Part shown: one piece after another, positions 27,551 through 38,142 of the stretch | Position numbering within the stretch: position 1 is the first letter of the stretch | How the letters are laid out: every line of letters starts with the position of its first letter | From: Thalassotalea sp. | GTDB taxonomy: Bacteria > Pseudomonadota > Gammaproteobacteria > Enterobacterales > Alteromonadaceae | Length of the DNA: 49,586 nt | Direction: 5' to 3' | Assembly: GCA_022448425.1 (NCBI GenBank) | Contig: JAKVCY010000184.1 | Coordinates: forward strand, 1 to 49,586 | The notes under the pieces: generated by a model | Database searches by the model: none | Told to the model about the DNA's origin: nothing | What the model saw: the letters and a program-made list of their open reading frames with translations, nothing else | Made by a program: the position numbers and the translations under genes

Positions 27551-28428
27551 CTACTGACAAGCATTATTACCATTAACTGATGTTAATGCTTGCAGCGTCG
27601 CTTCTGTTAGCAGCGGGTTTTCCAATTCAATAACTTTTCTTGCTTTGATGTTTGCCTGTTCAACCGCATTCTTGCTGTAAGGGTTATCATTAAAAAACTC
27701 GTCAAAACTGCCATCTTCAATCATTTTCGATAAGCCATAGTCTAAACGGCTGGCTAAACGTTCATCTTCACTATTTACGAAAAAAAGAAAGGTGCCGGAT
27801 AAGAAATCAAAAGCTTCTGCTCTACAGCAAGTTTGGGATGAAATTTAACTTCAGCAAAGGCCTCATGAATTGCGCGAGGGAAATAGTCAAATCGGCCTTT
27901 TGCTAACATCTCATATAAACTGTTGTGAACTTCAGCCTTAAACAAATTAAAGCCATTAGCACTGAGTATTTCTGTATCTGGCCAATCAGCGCCTTGACAG
28001 GCATATAGCGTCTTAAGCTGCTCTGCATCTTTCACTAAGCTAAATTTGGCTTGTAGATCTTTCTCTATCAGGAATATTCGACAGCCCCCAAGTCCTTTAA
28101 ATAAAGGAATTCTAATCGGCTGCAAATCTTGCTCACGTTCTTTTGATGTCATGGTCCAGAGAATGTTGATGACTTTCTTGTGCTTAATTAAAGTCACCAT
28201 ATTTGCTTGTGTTTTCCCCACCTTGACGCCTTTTAGTAGATATTCACCAAATTTATCTTGTGATTTATCTAACACTAACTTTAGGAGTTCAATGTAGTAA
28301 AGATCATACGGTAGAAGCTCTCTGCCATAGGTTGAATACTTTACGACATCCATCGCCGCAGCAGGCATGGCACATAAAAGTGCAGCAAAGACGACTGCTT
28401 AACGGTTGCAAGCTTTTAACAGAATCAT
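27551..28428 (-). pseudogene. periplasmic solute-binding-type protein with nonsense and frameshift lesions
   Basis: The reconstructed protein is about 292 residues and resembles periplasmic solute-binding proteins of the family-3/transporter type. From ATG 28428 it reads MILLKACNR, a TAA (28401-28399), then a hydrophobic signal-peptide core AVVFAALLCAMPAAA. A 197-codon open stretch follows to position 27775. The frame then breaks at a run of seven A on the plus strand (27780-27786). Adding one base continues into FVNSEDERLASRLDYGLSK and stops at TAG 27551. Two independent lesions argue against sequencing error alone. The ligand cannot be inferred. Confidence 0.8.
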
Positions 28429-28568
28429 AGCAAAATGAAGCCTCAATTAGGTCCGTCTATAAAGGAGCGATAGAAAACATGCGTGTCTTAATTACTAGTG
28501 CTAATAAACACAACTACACACAAACTACAAGAGAAATTAACGTACCTAGGAGCCACTTTTAGTAGGCG

Positions 28569-28598
28569 AAAAAAAAGCACTCTTCTCTGAGTGCCTTT
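28569..28598 (-). terminator. intrinsic terminator of greA
   Basis: A GCACTC/GAGTGC stem (28577-28582 with 28589-28594) is followed by a run of eight T on the minus strand, about 20 bases past the greA stop. Confidence 0.88.
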
Positions 28599-28615
28599 TC
28601 AAAATCAGTGTGCGA

Positions 28616-29092
28616 TTAAATATGATCGACTGAGATAATTTCGTATTCTACAAGGCCAGCAGGCGTCTTGATTTCAACTTCTGAGTCAACTTCTTTCCCA
28701 ATTAAACCACGTGCAATTGGCGAATTTATTGATATACGGTTGTTTTTGATGTCGGCTTCGTCGTCACCTACGATTTGGTATGAAACTTCTTCGTCTGTCT
28801 CAATGTTTAATAAGCCAACAGTAACACCAAAAATAACTTTGCCGCTGTTTGGTATTTTAGTGACATCGATAATTTGCGCGTTGCTTAACTTGCCTTCAAT
28901 GTCTTGAATGCGACCTTCACAGAAACCTTGCTGTTCACGTGCAGCGTGGTATTCGGCATTCTCTTTTAAATCGCCATGTTCACGCGCTTCGGCGATTGCT
29001 TCAACGATTTGAGGACGCTTAACGGTTTTTAACTCATTTAATTCAGCGCGCAATGCTTCTGCGCCTTGCATGGTCATCGGAAATTGGTTCAT
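28616..29092 (-). CDS. greA: transcription elongation factor GreA
   Basis: GreA rescues backtracked RNA polymerase by stimulating cleavage of the nascent transcript. The 158-residue protein has the N-terminal coiled coil (about 1-75), with the catalytic-tip acidic residues in the [11 protein letters not shown] stretch at 40-52. The C-terminal globular domain ends [23 protein letters not shown]. Length and order match the E. coli protein. It lies downstream of carB but is separated by a terminator-like hairpin, so it probably has its own promoter. Confidence 0.97.
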   Translation of the reverse strand: MNQFPMTMQGAEALRAELNELKTVKRPQIVEAIAEAREHGDLKENAEYHAAREQQGFCEGRIQDIEGKLSNAQIIDVTKIPNSGKVIFGVTVGLLNIETDEEVSYQIVGDDEADIKNNRISINSPIARGLIGKEVDSEVEIKTPAGLVEYEIISVDHI

Positions 29093-29137
29093 GCTTTTGA
29101 TTCTTTCCTAATCTGCTTTTTTTTCTTACAAAAAGAT

Positions 29138-29160
29138 AAAGGTGGCTATTAACCACCTTT
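29138..29160 (-). terminator. intrinsic terminator of carAB
   Basis: A perfect 8-bp stem (AAAGGTGG with CCACCTTT) and a 7-base loop are followed by ATCTTTTT on the minus strand, about 90 bases past the carB stop. Confidence 0.75.
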
Positions 29161-29246
29161 ATAAAATTACGGTATGCGATTAAGCATAACAAAACTGTCA
29201 TGATTCGACAAAGTGAAGTTTTCACCTCGTCGAAAATCTACATTGT

Positions 29247-32200
29247 TTACTTACAGCGTTGATGTAACTCTTGAATTGACGTTACTTTGTTACGGTCATC
29301 TGCTGCATGCGCCTGACAAGCAGCAAACGCAGCATTTAGCGTTGTTGTATAAGGAACTTTGTAACGTAATGCGCCACCACGAAGTACCTTAGAGTCTTCA
29401 ATCGCTTTACGACCTTCAGTCGTATTGATGATATAGCTGTACTCACTGTTCTTGATACGGTCAAGAATGTGTGGACGACCCTCGTGTACTTTGTTCACTA
29501 AGCGACAAGGTACACCAGCTTCACCAAGTACAACTGCTGTGCCGTGCGTTGCATCTAATTCGTAACCAAGTTCAACCATTTGCTTACCAAGCTCAACAAC
29601 ACGTTCTTTATCGCTGTTGCGAACAGAGATTAGTGCGCGGCCAGACTTAGGTACCACAACACCTGCGCCTAAGTTTGCTTTAACGTAAGCTTCTTCGAAT
29701 GTTTCACCAACCCCCATAACTTCACCTGTAGAGCGCATCTCTGGGCCAACAAGCGGGTCAGAACCGTGGAACTTGTTAAATGGAATGACAACTTCTTTTA
29801 CAGAGAAGAACGGTGGAATTGTTTCCTTCGTAATACCTTGCTCTGTTAAAGACTTACCAGACATTACACGAGCAGCTACTTTAGCTAATGGTACAGATGT
29901 CGCCTTTGATACAAATGGTACAGTACGAGCGGCACGTGGGTTAACTTCGATTAAGTAAACCTTACCGTCTTTAACTGCCATTTGCGTGTTCATTAGACCG
30001 ATAACACCAAGTTCAAACGCTAGGTTTTTCACTTGTTCACGCATTACGTCCTGTACTTCTTGGCTTAAGCTGTATGCAGGTAGTGAACATGCTGAGTCAC
30101 CTGAGTGAACACCTGCTTGTTCAATGTGCTGCATGATACCGCCGATAACAACGTTTTCGCCGTCACAAATCGCATCAATATCTACTTCAACCGCGTCATC
30201 TAAGAAGTGGTCAAGCAATACTGGAGAGTCGTTTGAAACACTTACGGCTTCATTCATGTAGCGACGTAAGTCGTCTTCATCGTATACGATTTCCATCGCA
30301 CGACCACCAAGTACGTAAGAAGGACGAACAACTAATGGGAAACCAATGTTTTTCGCTTCTGCTACCGCTTCTTCTAATGAAGTTACTGTTGCATTTTCTG
30401 GCTGAAGTAAACCTAAACGGTCAACCGCCTGTTGGAAACGCTCACGGTCTTCTGCACGGTCAATCGCATCTGGAGATGTACCGATAATTGGCACGCCAGC
30501 CGCTTCAAGTGCACGAGCAAGTTTAAGTGGTGTTTGACCACCGTACTGGACAATAACGCCTTTTGGTTTTTCAACGTTAACAATTTCTAGTACGTCTTCA
30601 AAGGTGATTGGCTCGAAGTATAAACGGTCTGATGTATCGTAATCGGTTGATACAGTCTCAGGGTTACAGTTAACCATGATTGTTTCGTAACCGTCTTCAC
30701 GCATTGCTAATGCCGCGTGTACACAACAGTAGTCAAACTCAATACCTTGACCGATACGGTTTGGGCCACCGCCGATAATCATGATTTTTTCGTTGTCAGA
30801 CGGCTGCGCTTCACACTCTTCATCGTATGTTGAGTACATGTAAGCCGTGTCTGAGCTGAATTCTGCTGCACACGTATCTACGCGCTTGTATACAGGGCGA
30901 ATGTCTGCTGCTTGACGTTTCTTGCGAATTTCAGATTCATTAACACCAATAACATCAGCTAAGCGTTGGTCAGAGAAACCTTTGCGCTTTAAGCGACGAA
31001 GTACAGCAGCATCTAAGCCAGCCATACCGCTTTCTGCTAATGCATTTTCTTCATTAACAATGTCTTCAATTTGAACGAGGAACCAGCGGTCAATCTTAGT
31101 CGCATTGAATACATCTTCAACTGACATACCTAAACGGAATGCATCGGCGACATACCAAATACGGTCTGAGCCAGCTTCTTGTAGCTCGTGCATAATTTCA
31201 GAGCGAGCTTCTGGATCATTTACATCAACTTTAGGGTCGAAGCCACTCGCACCTACTTCTAACCCGCGTAATGCTTTTTGCATTGACTCTTGTTGATTGC
31301 GACCAATCGCCATTACCTCACCTACCGACTTCATTTGCGTCGTTAAGCGATCTTCAGAGCCAGCGAATTTTTCGAAGTTGAAACGTGGAATCTTAGTAAC
31401 AACGTAGTCGATAGTCGGTTCGAATGATGCTGGAGTTGCGCCACCAGTAATATCGTTTTGTAATTCGTCTAATGTGAAGCCAACGGCTAGTTTCGCTGCA
31501 ACTTTAGCAATTGGGAAACCAGTTGCTTTAGACGCTAGTGCCGATGAACGAGATACACGTGGGTTCATCTCGATAATAACCATACGGCCGTCTTTCGGGT
31601 TCACACCAAACTGTACGTTTGAACCCCCCGTTTCAACACCAATCTCGCGCAATACCGCTAGAGATGCGTTGCGCATTAACTGGTACTCTTTGTCCGTTAA
31701 CGTTTGCGCTGGTGCAACAGTAATTGAGTCACCGGTGTGGATGCCCATGGGGTCAAAGTTTTCAATTGAACAGATAATGATACAGTTGTCGTTCTTGTCG
31801 CGAACCACTTCCATTTCATATTCTTTCCAACCGATTAGTGATTCATCGATTAACAGTTCATTTGTCGGTGATAGGTCTAAACCACGTGTACAAATTGTCT
31901 CGAACTCTTCTTGGTTGTATGCGATACCGCCACCTGTGCCACCCATGGTGAACGATGGACGAATGATGCAAGGGAAACCAATGCGTTTAGCTGTCTCTTT
32001 CGCTTCTTCCATTGAGTGAACAATTTCAGCACGCGGACATTCTAAACCAATGTTCTTCATTGCTTGGTCGAAACGTTCACGGTTCTCAGCTTTGTCGATA
32101 GCGTCAGCTGTTGCACCAATCATTTCAACGTCGAATTCTGCAAGTACACCGTTTGATTCTAACTCTAGTGCACAGTTAAGCGCTGTTTGACCACCCATTG

Positions 32201-32465
32201 TTGGAAGGATCGCATCTGGGCGTTCTTTCTCAATAATTTTACGTACAACTTCCCAATGAATTGGCTCGATGTAAGTCGAGTCAGCCATTTCAGGGTCAGT
32301 CATGATTGTCGCAGGGTTAGAGTTAACAAGAATTACGCGGTAACCTTCTTCGCGCAACGCTTTACAAGCTTGAGCACCTGAGTAGTCAAACTCACATGCT
32401 TGACCAATAACAATAGGACCTGCACCTAAGATTAGAATACTTTTTATGTCAGTACGTTTTGGCAT
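29247..32465 (-). CDS. carB: carbamoyl-phosphate synthase large subunit
   Basis: CarB makes carbamoyl phosphate from bicarbonate, ATP and ammonia delivered by CarA, feeding arginine and pyrimidine synthesis. At 1072 residues it matches E. coli CarB. Two homologous ATP-grasp halves are visible, each opening with an ATP/oligomer motif ([20 protein letters not shown] near 10-30, and [19 protein letters not shown] near 562). The C-terminal MGS-like allosteric domain covers roughly 935-1072. The ATG follows a GGGAG ribosome-binding site 20 bases after the carA stop, so the pair are co-transcribed. Confidence 0.99.
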   Translation of the reverse strand: MPKRTDIKSILILGAGPIVIGQACEFDYSGAQACKALREEGYRVILVNSNPATIMTDPEMADSTYIEPIHWEVVRKIIEKERPDAILPTMGGQTALNCALELESNGVLAEFDVEMIGATADAIDKAENRERFDQAMKNIGLECPRAEIVHSMEEAKETAKRIGFPCIIRPSFTMGGTGGGIAYNQEEFETICTRGLDLSPTNELLIDESLIGWKEYEMEVVRDKNDNCIIICSIENFDPMGIHTGDSITVAPAQTLTDKEYQLMRNASLAVLREIGVETGGSNVQFGVNPKDGRMVIIEMNPRVSRSSALASKATGFPIAKVAAKLAVGFTLDELQNDITGGATPASFEPTIDYVVTKIPRFNFEKFAGSEDRLTTQMKSVGEVMAIGRNQQESMQKALRGLEVGASGFDPKVDVNDPEARSEIMHELQEAGSDRIWYVADAFRLGMSVEDVFNATKIDRWFLVQIEDIVNEENALAESGMAGLDAAVLRRLKRKGFSDQRLADVIGVNESEIRKKRQAADIRPVYKRVDTCAAEFSSDTAYMYSTYDEECEAQPSDNEKIMIIGGGPNRIGQGIEFDYCCVHAALAMREDGYETIMVNCNPETVSTDYDTSDRLYFEPITFEDVLEIVNVEKPKGVIVQYGGQTPLKLARALEAAGVPIIGTSPDAIDRAEDRERFQQAVDRLGLLQPENATVTSLEEAVAEAKNIGFPLVVRPSYVLGGRAMEIVYDEDDLRRYMNEAVSVSNDSPVLLDHFLDDAVEVDIDAICDGENVVIGGIMQHIEQAGVHSGDSACSLPAYSLSQEVQDVMREQVKNLAFELGVIGLMNTQMAVKDGKVYLIEVNPRAARTVPFVSKATSVPLAKVAARVMSGKSLTEQGITKETIPPFFSVKEVVIPFNKFHGSDPLVGPEMRSTGEVMGVGETFEEAYVKANLGAGVVVPKSGRALISVRNSDKERVVELGKQMVELGYELDATHGTAVVLGEAGVPCRLVNKVHEGRPHILDRIKNSEYSYIINTTEGRKAIEDSKVLRGGALRYKVPYTTTLNAAFAACQAHAADDRNKVTSIQELHQRCK

Positions 32466-32485
32466 AGTGTGTTAATCTCCCAACC

Positions 32486-33613
32486 TTATTTAGATGCTTT
32501 AATTAATTCGATGAAGTGGTCAAATAATGGTGCTGCGTCATGTGGACCTGGGCTCGCCTCTGGGTGACCTTGGAAACTGAATGCAGGCTTGTCTGTGCGG
32601 TGAATACCTTGCAGTGAACCGTCAAATAGTGACTTGTGCGTCACTTTTAGGTTCTCAGGCATATTGTCTTCATCAACCGCGAAACCGTGGTTTTGTGAAG
32701 TAATCATTACAACGTCACGGTCGTAATCTTTCACCGGGTGGTTGGCACCGTGATGGCCAAACTTCATTTTGATTGTCTTAGCACCACTTGCTAAACCAAG
32801 TAATTGGTGACCTAAACAAATACCAAAGATAGGTAAGTCTTTCTCTAAAAACGTTTTGATTGCCGCGATAGCATAATCACATGGCTCAGGGTCACCAGGT
32901 CCATTTGAAAGGAAAATACCGTCAGGGTTCATCGCTAAAACATCTTCTGCTGGTGTTTGAGCAGGTACAACAGTTAATTTACAACCACGGTCTACTAACA
33001 TACGTAAAATGTTGCGCTTGGCACCAAAATCGTATGCAACCACGTGAAAATCGAAGTTTTCTGGAGAAACATGACCTTTACCCAGCTGCCAGCTGCCATC
33101 TGTCCACTGGTATTGTTCTTTTGTTGAAACAACTTTTGCCAAGTCCATTCCTTTTAGACCTGGGAAACCTTTAGCTTCAGCTAAAGCCTTAGCTTCATCA
33201 ATGTTGTCACCGGCAATAATACAGCCATTTTGTGCACCTTTTTCACGTAAAATACGTGTTAATTTGCGCGTATCAATATCAGCAATACCTAAAATGTTGT
33301 TACGCTTTAGGTAGTCGCTCAAATTTTCTTCGTTTCTAAAATTACTAGCTAACAGTGGTAAGTCGCGAATCACTAGACCTTTAGCCCAAATGGCGTCTGA
33401 CTCTTCATCTTCTGAGTTAGTACCAGTGTTGCCAATATGAGGATAGGTGAGGGTAATAATTTGTTCTGCGTAGGAAGGATCAGTGAGGATTTCTTGGTAG
33501 CCAGTCATGGAAGTGTTGAATACCACTTCACCGACAGCTAATCCCTCTGCACCAATGGCGGTGCCGTTAAGTATAGTGCCGTCTTCTAGCACCAAAATGG
33601 CAGATTTAGTCAA
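32486..33613 (-). CDS. carA: carbamoyl-phosphate synthase small subunit (glutaminase)
   Basis: CarA hydrolyses glutamine and passes ammonia to CarB through a tunnel. The 375-residue protein has a class I glutamine amidotransferase domain with nucleophile C266 in [10 protein letters not shown] and the His-Glu pair in [13 protein letters not shown] near 345-356. The N-terminal half contains [17 protein letters not shown], typical of CarA. Translation starts at TTG 33613, supported by a perfect GGAGG five bases upstream; the family N-terminus begins exactly here. A 285-base leader separates it from dapB. Confidence 0.98.
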   Translation of the reverse strand: MTKSAILVLEDGTILNGTAIGAEGLAVGEVVFNTSMTGYQEILTDPSYAEQIITLTYPHIGNTGTNSEDEESDAIWAKGLVIRDLPLLASNFRNEENLSDYLKRNNILGIADIDTRKLTRILREKGAQNGCIIAGDNIDEAKALAEAKGFPGLKGMDLAKVVSTKEQYQWTDGSWQLGKGHVSPENFDFHVVAYDFGAKRNILRMLVDRGCKLTVVPAQTPAEDVLAMNPDGIFLSNGPGDPEPCDYAIAAIKTFLEKDLPIFGICLGHQLLGLASGAKTIKMKFGHHGANHPVKDYDRDVVMITSQNHGFAVDEDNMPENLKVTHKSLFDGSLQGIHRTDKPAFSFQGHPEASPGPHDAAPLFDHFIELIKASK

Positions 33614-33898
33614 TTTAGCCTCCGAAAAGAAGAAAGTAAACTCAATAATATCTAACTTATTTTTGTTGATTTATTAAGCGCGAAAATTGTTCAATAATCC
33701 GTCTTTTGGCTTGCATAAAGCAAATTTTTGACAAATTCCGCGCATTCTACGCTCAAACGTTCGTTTCGTCCAGTGAAAACTATAAAAAACACCTTTTTAT
33801 TTATGATTTGTAGTTAAAGCGCCAAAAACAACAGTTATCTAATTTTTGTGTTCAGCGCATCACGTTCAAGCGGCTTGTTTAATGCGGCTTATAATGGA

Positions 33899-34702
33899 TT
33901 ACTTCAAGCCAAGTACATCTTGCATGTCGAAATAACCATTTTCAGCTTCAGCAAGCCAAAGCGCAGCGCGCATAGCACCAAGCGCAAAGGTCATTCGAGA
34001 TGACGCCTTATGGGTTATCTCCAAACGCTCGCCTAGGTCTGCAAAGAATGCTGTGTGCTCACCAACAATATCGCCAGCTCTTACGGTCGCAAAACCAATA
34101 GTTTCTGGATCACGCTCTTCAGTAATACCTTCGCGTCCATAAACAGCACATTTAGCAAGGTCTCTACCTAGCGTATCGGCAATGACTTGTCCCATTTTCA
34201 TTGCGGTACCTGAAGGTGCATCTTTCTTAAATCTGTGATGCGCTTCAAAAATTTCTATATCAGTATAGTCGCCAATTGCTTTTGCGGTAATTTCTAGGAG
34301 CTTAAACAATAAATTTACCCCTACGCTGGTATTTGGCGCGAGCAAAATAGGCATATCAGTGCCTGCGGCATCAATAATGGCAACTTCTTCATCACTAAAG
34401 CCAGTTGTACCAATAACTAAGGCTTTTTGACGTATTTGGCACCATTTGATGTTCTCTAACGTTGACTCAATCGAGGTAAAGTCAATTAGCACATCAGCAT
34501 GTTCCACTGAATCCAATGTTGTTGTAGTGTTCAAACCGATTTTGCCGATGCCTGCAAGTTCACCTAAGTCGAGATCAGCAAACGATGACGACTCTCGCAC
34601 TATGCCGCCTACAAGTTCAATCTGTTCATGTTCTACGGCTGCTTTTATTAAATTTCGCCCCATGCGCCCGTTACAGCCTAAAATCGCAACCTTAGTGGTC
34701 AT
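33899..34702 (-). CDS. dapB: 4-hydroxy-tetrahydrodipicolinate reductase
   Basis: DapB reduces 4-hydroxy-tetrahydrodipicolinate with NAD(P)H in the lysine and diaminopimelate pathway. The 267-residue protein has the nucleotide-binding loop GCNGRMGRN near residue 9, [11 protein letters not shown], the catalytic region [15 protein letters not shown] and the C-terminal [15 protein letters not shown]. The ATG overlaps the stop of the NTF2-like gene (ATGA), so the two are translationally coupled. The order dapB-carA-carB-greA is the common gammaproteobacterial one. Confidence 0.98.
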   Translation of the reverse strand: MTTKVAILGCNGRMGRNLIKAAVEHEQIELVGGIVRESSSFADLDLGELAGIGKIGLNTTTTLDSVEHADVLIDFTSIESTLENIKWCQIRQKALVIGTTGFSDEEVAIIDAAGTDMPILLAPNTSVGVNLLFKLLEITAKAIGDYTDIEIFEAHHRFKKDAPSGTAMKMGQVIADTLGRDLAKCAVYGREGITEERDPETIGFATVRAGDIVGEHTAFFADLGERLEITHKASSRMTFALGAMRAALWLAEAENGYFDMQDVLGLK

Positions 34703-35142
34703 ATTGATGATTCCTCTTGAAAAATTGACATCGAGTGAGTAAATGAAGGCGATTGCCCAATGTCGTGTGAAATAACACTAATTATTCTATATGCCTGATT
34801 CTGATAACTTAAATGATAAATTGCTGCAAATTCGGTAAAAAGGTTATTAGCGTCATCGAAGAACTGCCAATCAAGATGTGCAAGGTAAATATTGTCGTCT
34901 ACTTGCTCAAAGCTCGCATTGCTTGCTTTGAATCCTGAAATATTATTGCTGCGCAGCATAGAAAAGATCTGCGTAAACTCGCATTCAAAGTCTTCTTCTG
35001 ACTTAATCACTAGTACTTTTTCTGGCGTACTTAAAATACAAGGTAATTGATAACATTGGCGAGTAGCAGCAATATCATATTGAGCAAAGGCTTGGATATA
35101 TCGCTGGTAAAGTAGTGAGAGTTCTTGTTCTTTTTCGTTCAT
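34699..35142 (-). CDS. NTF2-like (SnoaL-type fold) small protein
   Basis: This soluble 147-residue protein has the pattern of the NTF2-like superfamily. An N-terminal helix pair contains the family-typical [27 protein letters not shown], and later beta strands include [12 protein letters not shown] and [23 protein letters not shown]. Such proteins are binding domains or small enzymes, and no catalytic set is evident. It is coupled to dapB by an ATGA overlap, which is unusual because dnaJ usually precedes dapB. The function is unknown. Confidence 0.75.
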   Translation of the reverse strand: MNEKEQELSLLYQRYIQAFAQYDIAATRQCYQLPCILSTPEKVLVIKSEEDFECEFTQIFSMLRSNNISGFKASNASFEQVDDNIYLAHLDWQFFDDANNLFTEFAAIYHLSYQNQAYRIISVISHDIGQSPSFTHSMSIFQEESSI

Positions 35143-35364
35143 TTCTTTTCACAATGCCGCTTTATGTACTGTTCGTCTTGACGGCCATCATCATATTCAA
35201 TCAAGGGTTACTGTGATACCTACTAAAACCCAATAGCTTCTGTGTATTGACACCTACCGAACTTCCTCGGCTAGAACACTCATGCTGTCATATACATCGT
35301 TGCTCTATGATGTTCTGATGCCCAGTAGCTTACAAGTAGCGAGACATACCGTATTTAGCGTACA

Positions 35365-35390
35365 TAAAAAAGCCGGGCTAGCCCGGCTCT
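35365..35390 (-). terminator. intrinsic terminator of fklB
   Basis: The perfect palindrome AGCCGGGC-TA-GCCCGGCT is followed by T residues on the minus strand, immediately after the fklB stop. Confidence 0.88.
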
Positions 35391-35394
35391 TTCA

Positions 35395-36015
35395 TTATAA
35401 GATGTCTAATAGTTCAACATCGAATACTAACGCTGAGTAAGGTGGGATTGTACCTTGTGAGCCACGCTCACCATACGCTAGGTTGTATGGAATGTATAAA
35501 CGCCATTTAGCGCCAACGCTCATTAACTGTAAAGCTTCAGTCCAACCAGCGATAACGCCACCTACAGGGAATTCAGCAGGTTGGCCACGGTCATAAGAGC
35601 TATCGAATACGTCACCGTTGATGAACGTACCGTGGTAGTGTGTGCGAACTGTGCTAGCTGCAGTTGGTTTTTCACCTTCTGCATCAGTGATGATTTCGTA
35701 CTGAAGACCTGATTCAAGTACAGTCACTTCTTCACGCTCAGCGTTCTTCGCTAAGAACTCTTCACCTTCAGCGGCTTTAACTTTAGCAGCTGCTTGCTCT
35801 TCTTCTTGTAGCTTCTTAGAAACTACTGCGAATGCTTGGTTCAAGTCTTCATCGCTAACTTGGCTTGCTGCGCCAGCTAAAGCGTCAGCTAGACCTGCTT
35901 GTACTGCATTAACGTCAAACTCTTTGAAAGGGTTGTTACGTAATTGGTCACCTAATTGGCGACCTACACCGTAGCTTACACGTTGTTCAATTGATTCAAA
36001 TTTATTATCAGACAT
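35395..36015 (-). CDS. fklB: FKBP-type peptidyl-prolyl cis-trans isomerase (FklB-like)
   Basis: This enzyme speeds proline isomerisation during protein folding. The start at ATG 36015 gives 206 residues, equal to E. coli FklB; ATG 36030 would add an Arg-rich pentapeptide. The N-terminal helical dimerisation segment (about 1-90) starts SYGVGRQLGDQL. The C-terminal FKBP domain (about 105-206) has YHGTFINGDVFDSS, the active-site VIAGWTEALQLM and YGERGSQGTIPPYSALVFDVELL. There is no signal peptide, so it is cytoplasmic like FklB rather than periplasmic like FkpA. Confidence 0.93.
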   Translation of the reverse strand: MSDNKFESIEQRVSYGVGRQLGDQLRNNPFKEFDVNAVQAGLADALAGAASQVSDEDLNQAFAVVSKKLQEEEQAAAKVKAAEGEEFLAKNAEREEVTVLESGLQYEIITDAEGEKPTAASTVRTHYHGTFINGDVFDSSYDRGQPAEFPVGGVIAGWTEALQLMSVGAKWRLYIPYNLAYGERGSQGTIPPYSALVFDVELLDIL

Positions 36016-36306
36016 TTGCCTTCTTCGCATTTATGTTCAACTAAAATTGGCGGCAAGAATAGCACAAGCACAGCTTAGAAAGTAGCCCTATTACTTCTAC
36101 AGATAGAAATAACCCAAGCGTTTATTTAATCGACTCAGTCACACTTTAGCCTGTCGCATTGCCCCTTCATCAAAATAAACTTCTAGCCATCTAAACATCC
36201 AGATTGACTCTTTAGTATTAACTCTTATAATCGCTCGCTCAGCATTAGGACTTTTTCGCTGCCAGTGATATAAAAAAGGCATAAGAAAAATAACATGAGA
36301 TAAATA

Positions 36307-37626
36307 ATGACCGAAATTTCTGTAAATTCTGGCAACAAGAGTTTAGTTAGCCTCCTACCCTTTGGTATTTTTCTGGCCTTGTTTTTGGGCACGGGGATTT
36401 ATTTAACCTTACAAGGCGTTGACTACGCGTTTTATCAATTACCAGGCAGTGTCGCGATTATTCCAGCAATTATCGTTGCAATATGGATGGGTAAAGGAGC
36501 CATTGCTACCAAAGTAAATGATTTTATTGAAGGTGCAGGACACAACAATATCATCACCATGGGGATGATTTATTTGTTAGCTGGTGCTTTTGCGATGGTT
36601 GCTAAAGCGACAGGAAGTGTTGATGCCAGCGTGCAACTCGGCCTTGCTATATTCCCAGACTATTTAATTATTCCTGGTCTATTTTTAGTTGCCGCCTTTT
36701 TATCAACTGCGATGGGGACTTCAGTAGGTACTATTGCCGCAATTGCGCCTATTGCTGCGGGCTTTATCGATACAGCTGGCTTAAATCCGGCATTGGTAGC
36801 AGGCAGTATTTTATCAGGTGCAATCTTTGGTGATAACTTGTCGATCATTTCTGACACAACAATAGCCTCAACGCGCAGCCAAGGCGCGCACATGAAAGAT
36901 AAGTTTCGCGTAAACTTTAAATTTGCCTTGCCAGCAGCGTTAGTCTCACTGGTCATTTTCAGCATTCTTGGTGGCAATGCTGACTATCAAAGCACAGAGC
37001 CTGTCGACGTTTTTGGACTCATTCCTTACATTGTTATCTTAGTGTTAGCACTTATCGGCGTTAATGTGTTTGTGGTGCTATTGATTGGAATATTACTCGC
37101 AGCAGGCGTTGGCGTGATGACCAATGGTTATCAAATTTCTGCGCTTGCAAAAGATATTAATGCTGGCTTTGCGAATGTGCAGGATGTGTTTATTCTTGCC
37201 TTATTTATTGGCGGACTAAGTGAACTCGTGCGTAAGCAAGGCGGATTAGACGCATTGACCGACAAGTTAAAATCTTTAGCAGGCAAGCTAAGCCCAAACA
37301 ACCCGAAACGAGCAGCAGGGCTTGGTATCGCCAGCCTTGCTTTCAGTGCTAACTTTTTTACCGCAAACAATACAGTTTCGATCATTATTACGGGTGAAAC
37401 AGCTAAAGAACTTGCAGAAGATGGAAAAATAACGCCAGCTGAATCAGCAAGTTTGTTAGATATTTTCGCGTGTATTAACCAAGGCTTATTACCCTATGGT
37501 GCACAAGCATTATTGCTAGGAGCAACCATTGGTATCTCGCCAATAGAGTTAATCGCTTATGCGTTTTATCCGATGATTCTATTCTTTGCAGCCCTTATCG
37601 CATTTTGGCGATTAACCAAGCAATAA
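36307..37626 (+). CDS. NhaC-family Na+/H+ antiporter-like protein
   Basis: This 439-residue inner-membrane protein has about eleven hydrophobic segments and belongs to the NhaC superfamily of sodium/proton antiporters and related amino-acid exchangers. Characteristic parts are FLSTAMGTSVGTIAAIAPIA near 135-155, LSGAIFGDNLSIISDTTIASTRSQGA near 172-198 and the SANFFTANNTVSIIITG repeat in the second half. It is alone on the plus strand between fklB and the SOS cassette. Sodium export would fit a marine organism, but the transported ion is inferred only from the family. Confidence 0.88.
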   Translation: MTEISVNSGNKSLVSLLPFGIFLALFLGTGIYLTLQGVDYAFYQLPGSVAIIPAIIVAIWMGKGAIATKVNDFIEGAGHNNIITMGMIYLLAGAFAMVAKATGSVDASVQLGLAIFPDYLIIPGLFLVAAFLSTAMGTSVGTIAAIAPIAAGFIDTAGLNPALVAGSILSGAIFGDNLSIISDTTIASTRSQGAHMKDKFRVNFKFALPAALVSLVIFSILGGNADYQSTEPVDVFGLIPYIVILVLALIGVNVFVVLLIGILLAAGVGVMTNGYQISALAKDINAGFANVQDVFILALFIGGLSELVRKQGGLDALTDKLKSLAGKLSPNNPKRAAGLGIASLAFSANFFTANNTVSIIITGETAKELAEDGKITPAESASLLDIFACINQGLLPYGAQALLLGATIGISPIELIAYAFYPMILFFAALIAFWRLTKQ

Positions 37627-37668
37627 AAAATAAGTAAGTTTTATTCCTTGCTTTCAAAAACGGCTGTC

Positions 37669-37699
37669 AAAAAGGCGGAGAACTATTCCGCGCCTTTTT
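37669..37699 (+). terminator. intrinsic terminator of the NhaC-like gene
   Basis: A perfect 9-bp stem (AAAAAGGCG with CGCCTTTTT) surrounds a 13-base loop about 40 bases past the stop. A-rich and T-rich flanks make it usable from both strands. Confidence 0.85.
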
Positions 37700-37722
37700 C
37701 ATTTTTAATGGTTGGTGTTTTC

Positions 37723-38124
37723 TTAAAGAAAAAGCACATCTGGTTTATTGATTGTACCTATCGCTTCGGCGTCTAATGCAGCTTTACGTTCTTCCTCATT
37801 AAGGATACCGACGAAAGGCGTTGTTCGCCTTAGACGTCTCATTTGATGAGAGTCCTCTAAAATGCCTCGACGAAAAGCCTCTTTATCATCATAAAGCTCT
37901 AAAATAGATGTCCACGTAATGTAAGCACCGTAACGTATGGTGCCCTCTTCTCTTTTATGGTCTAAGCGTGATTGCACTTGCGCAACTAACTCAGGGTTAG
38001 CAATCAGCTTATCCACTATCGCCACGTGAATTGCGCTGATTTGTCGATCAATATAGTCATCTTTAATGCCGCGCTTTTTAATTTGATAACTACGGTTTTT
38101 ATTGCGGCGTTGATTTGAATACAT
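37723..38124 (-). CDS. uncharacterised protein downstream of dnaE2
   Basis: I do not recognise this 133-residue protein. It is soluble and strongly basic at the N-terminus (NQRRNKNRSYQIKKRG), with a mostly helical body and an acidic C-terminal half (LNEEERKAALDAEAIG). Its ATG lies only 18 bases after the dnaE2 stop on the same strand, so it is likely transcribed with the SOS mutagenesis cassette. The basic start could bind nucleic acid, but that is only inference. A convergent hairpin separates it from the NhaC-like gene. Confidence 0.75.
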   Translation of the reverse strand: MYSNQRRNKNRSYQIKKRGIKDDYIDRQISAIHVAIVDKLIANPELVAQVQSRLDHKREEGTIRYGAYITWTSILELYDDKEAFRRGILEDSHQMRRLRRTTPFVGILNEEERKAALDAEAIGTINKPDVLFL

Positions 38125-38142
38125 GTAGTTTTATTTTTCTCA

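Noticed and set aside
31474..32019. Long plus-strand frame of 181 codons inside carB
   Set aside because: It is an antisense shadow of the well-conserved carB coding sequence, with low-quality composition.
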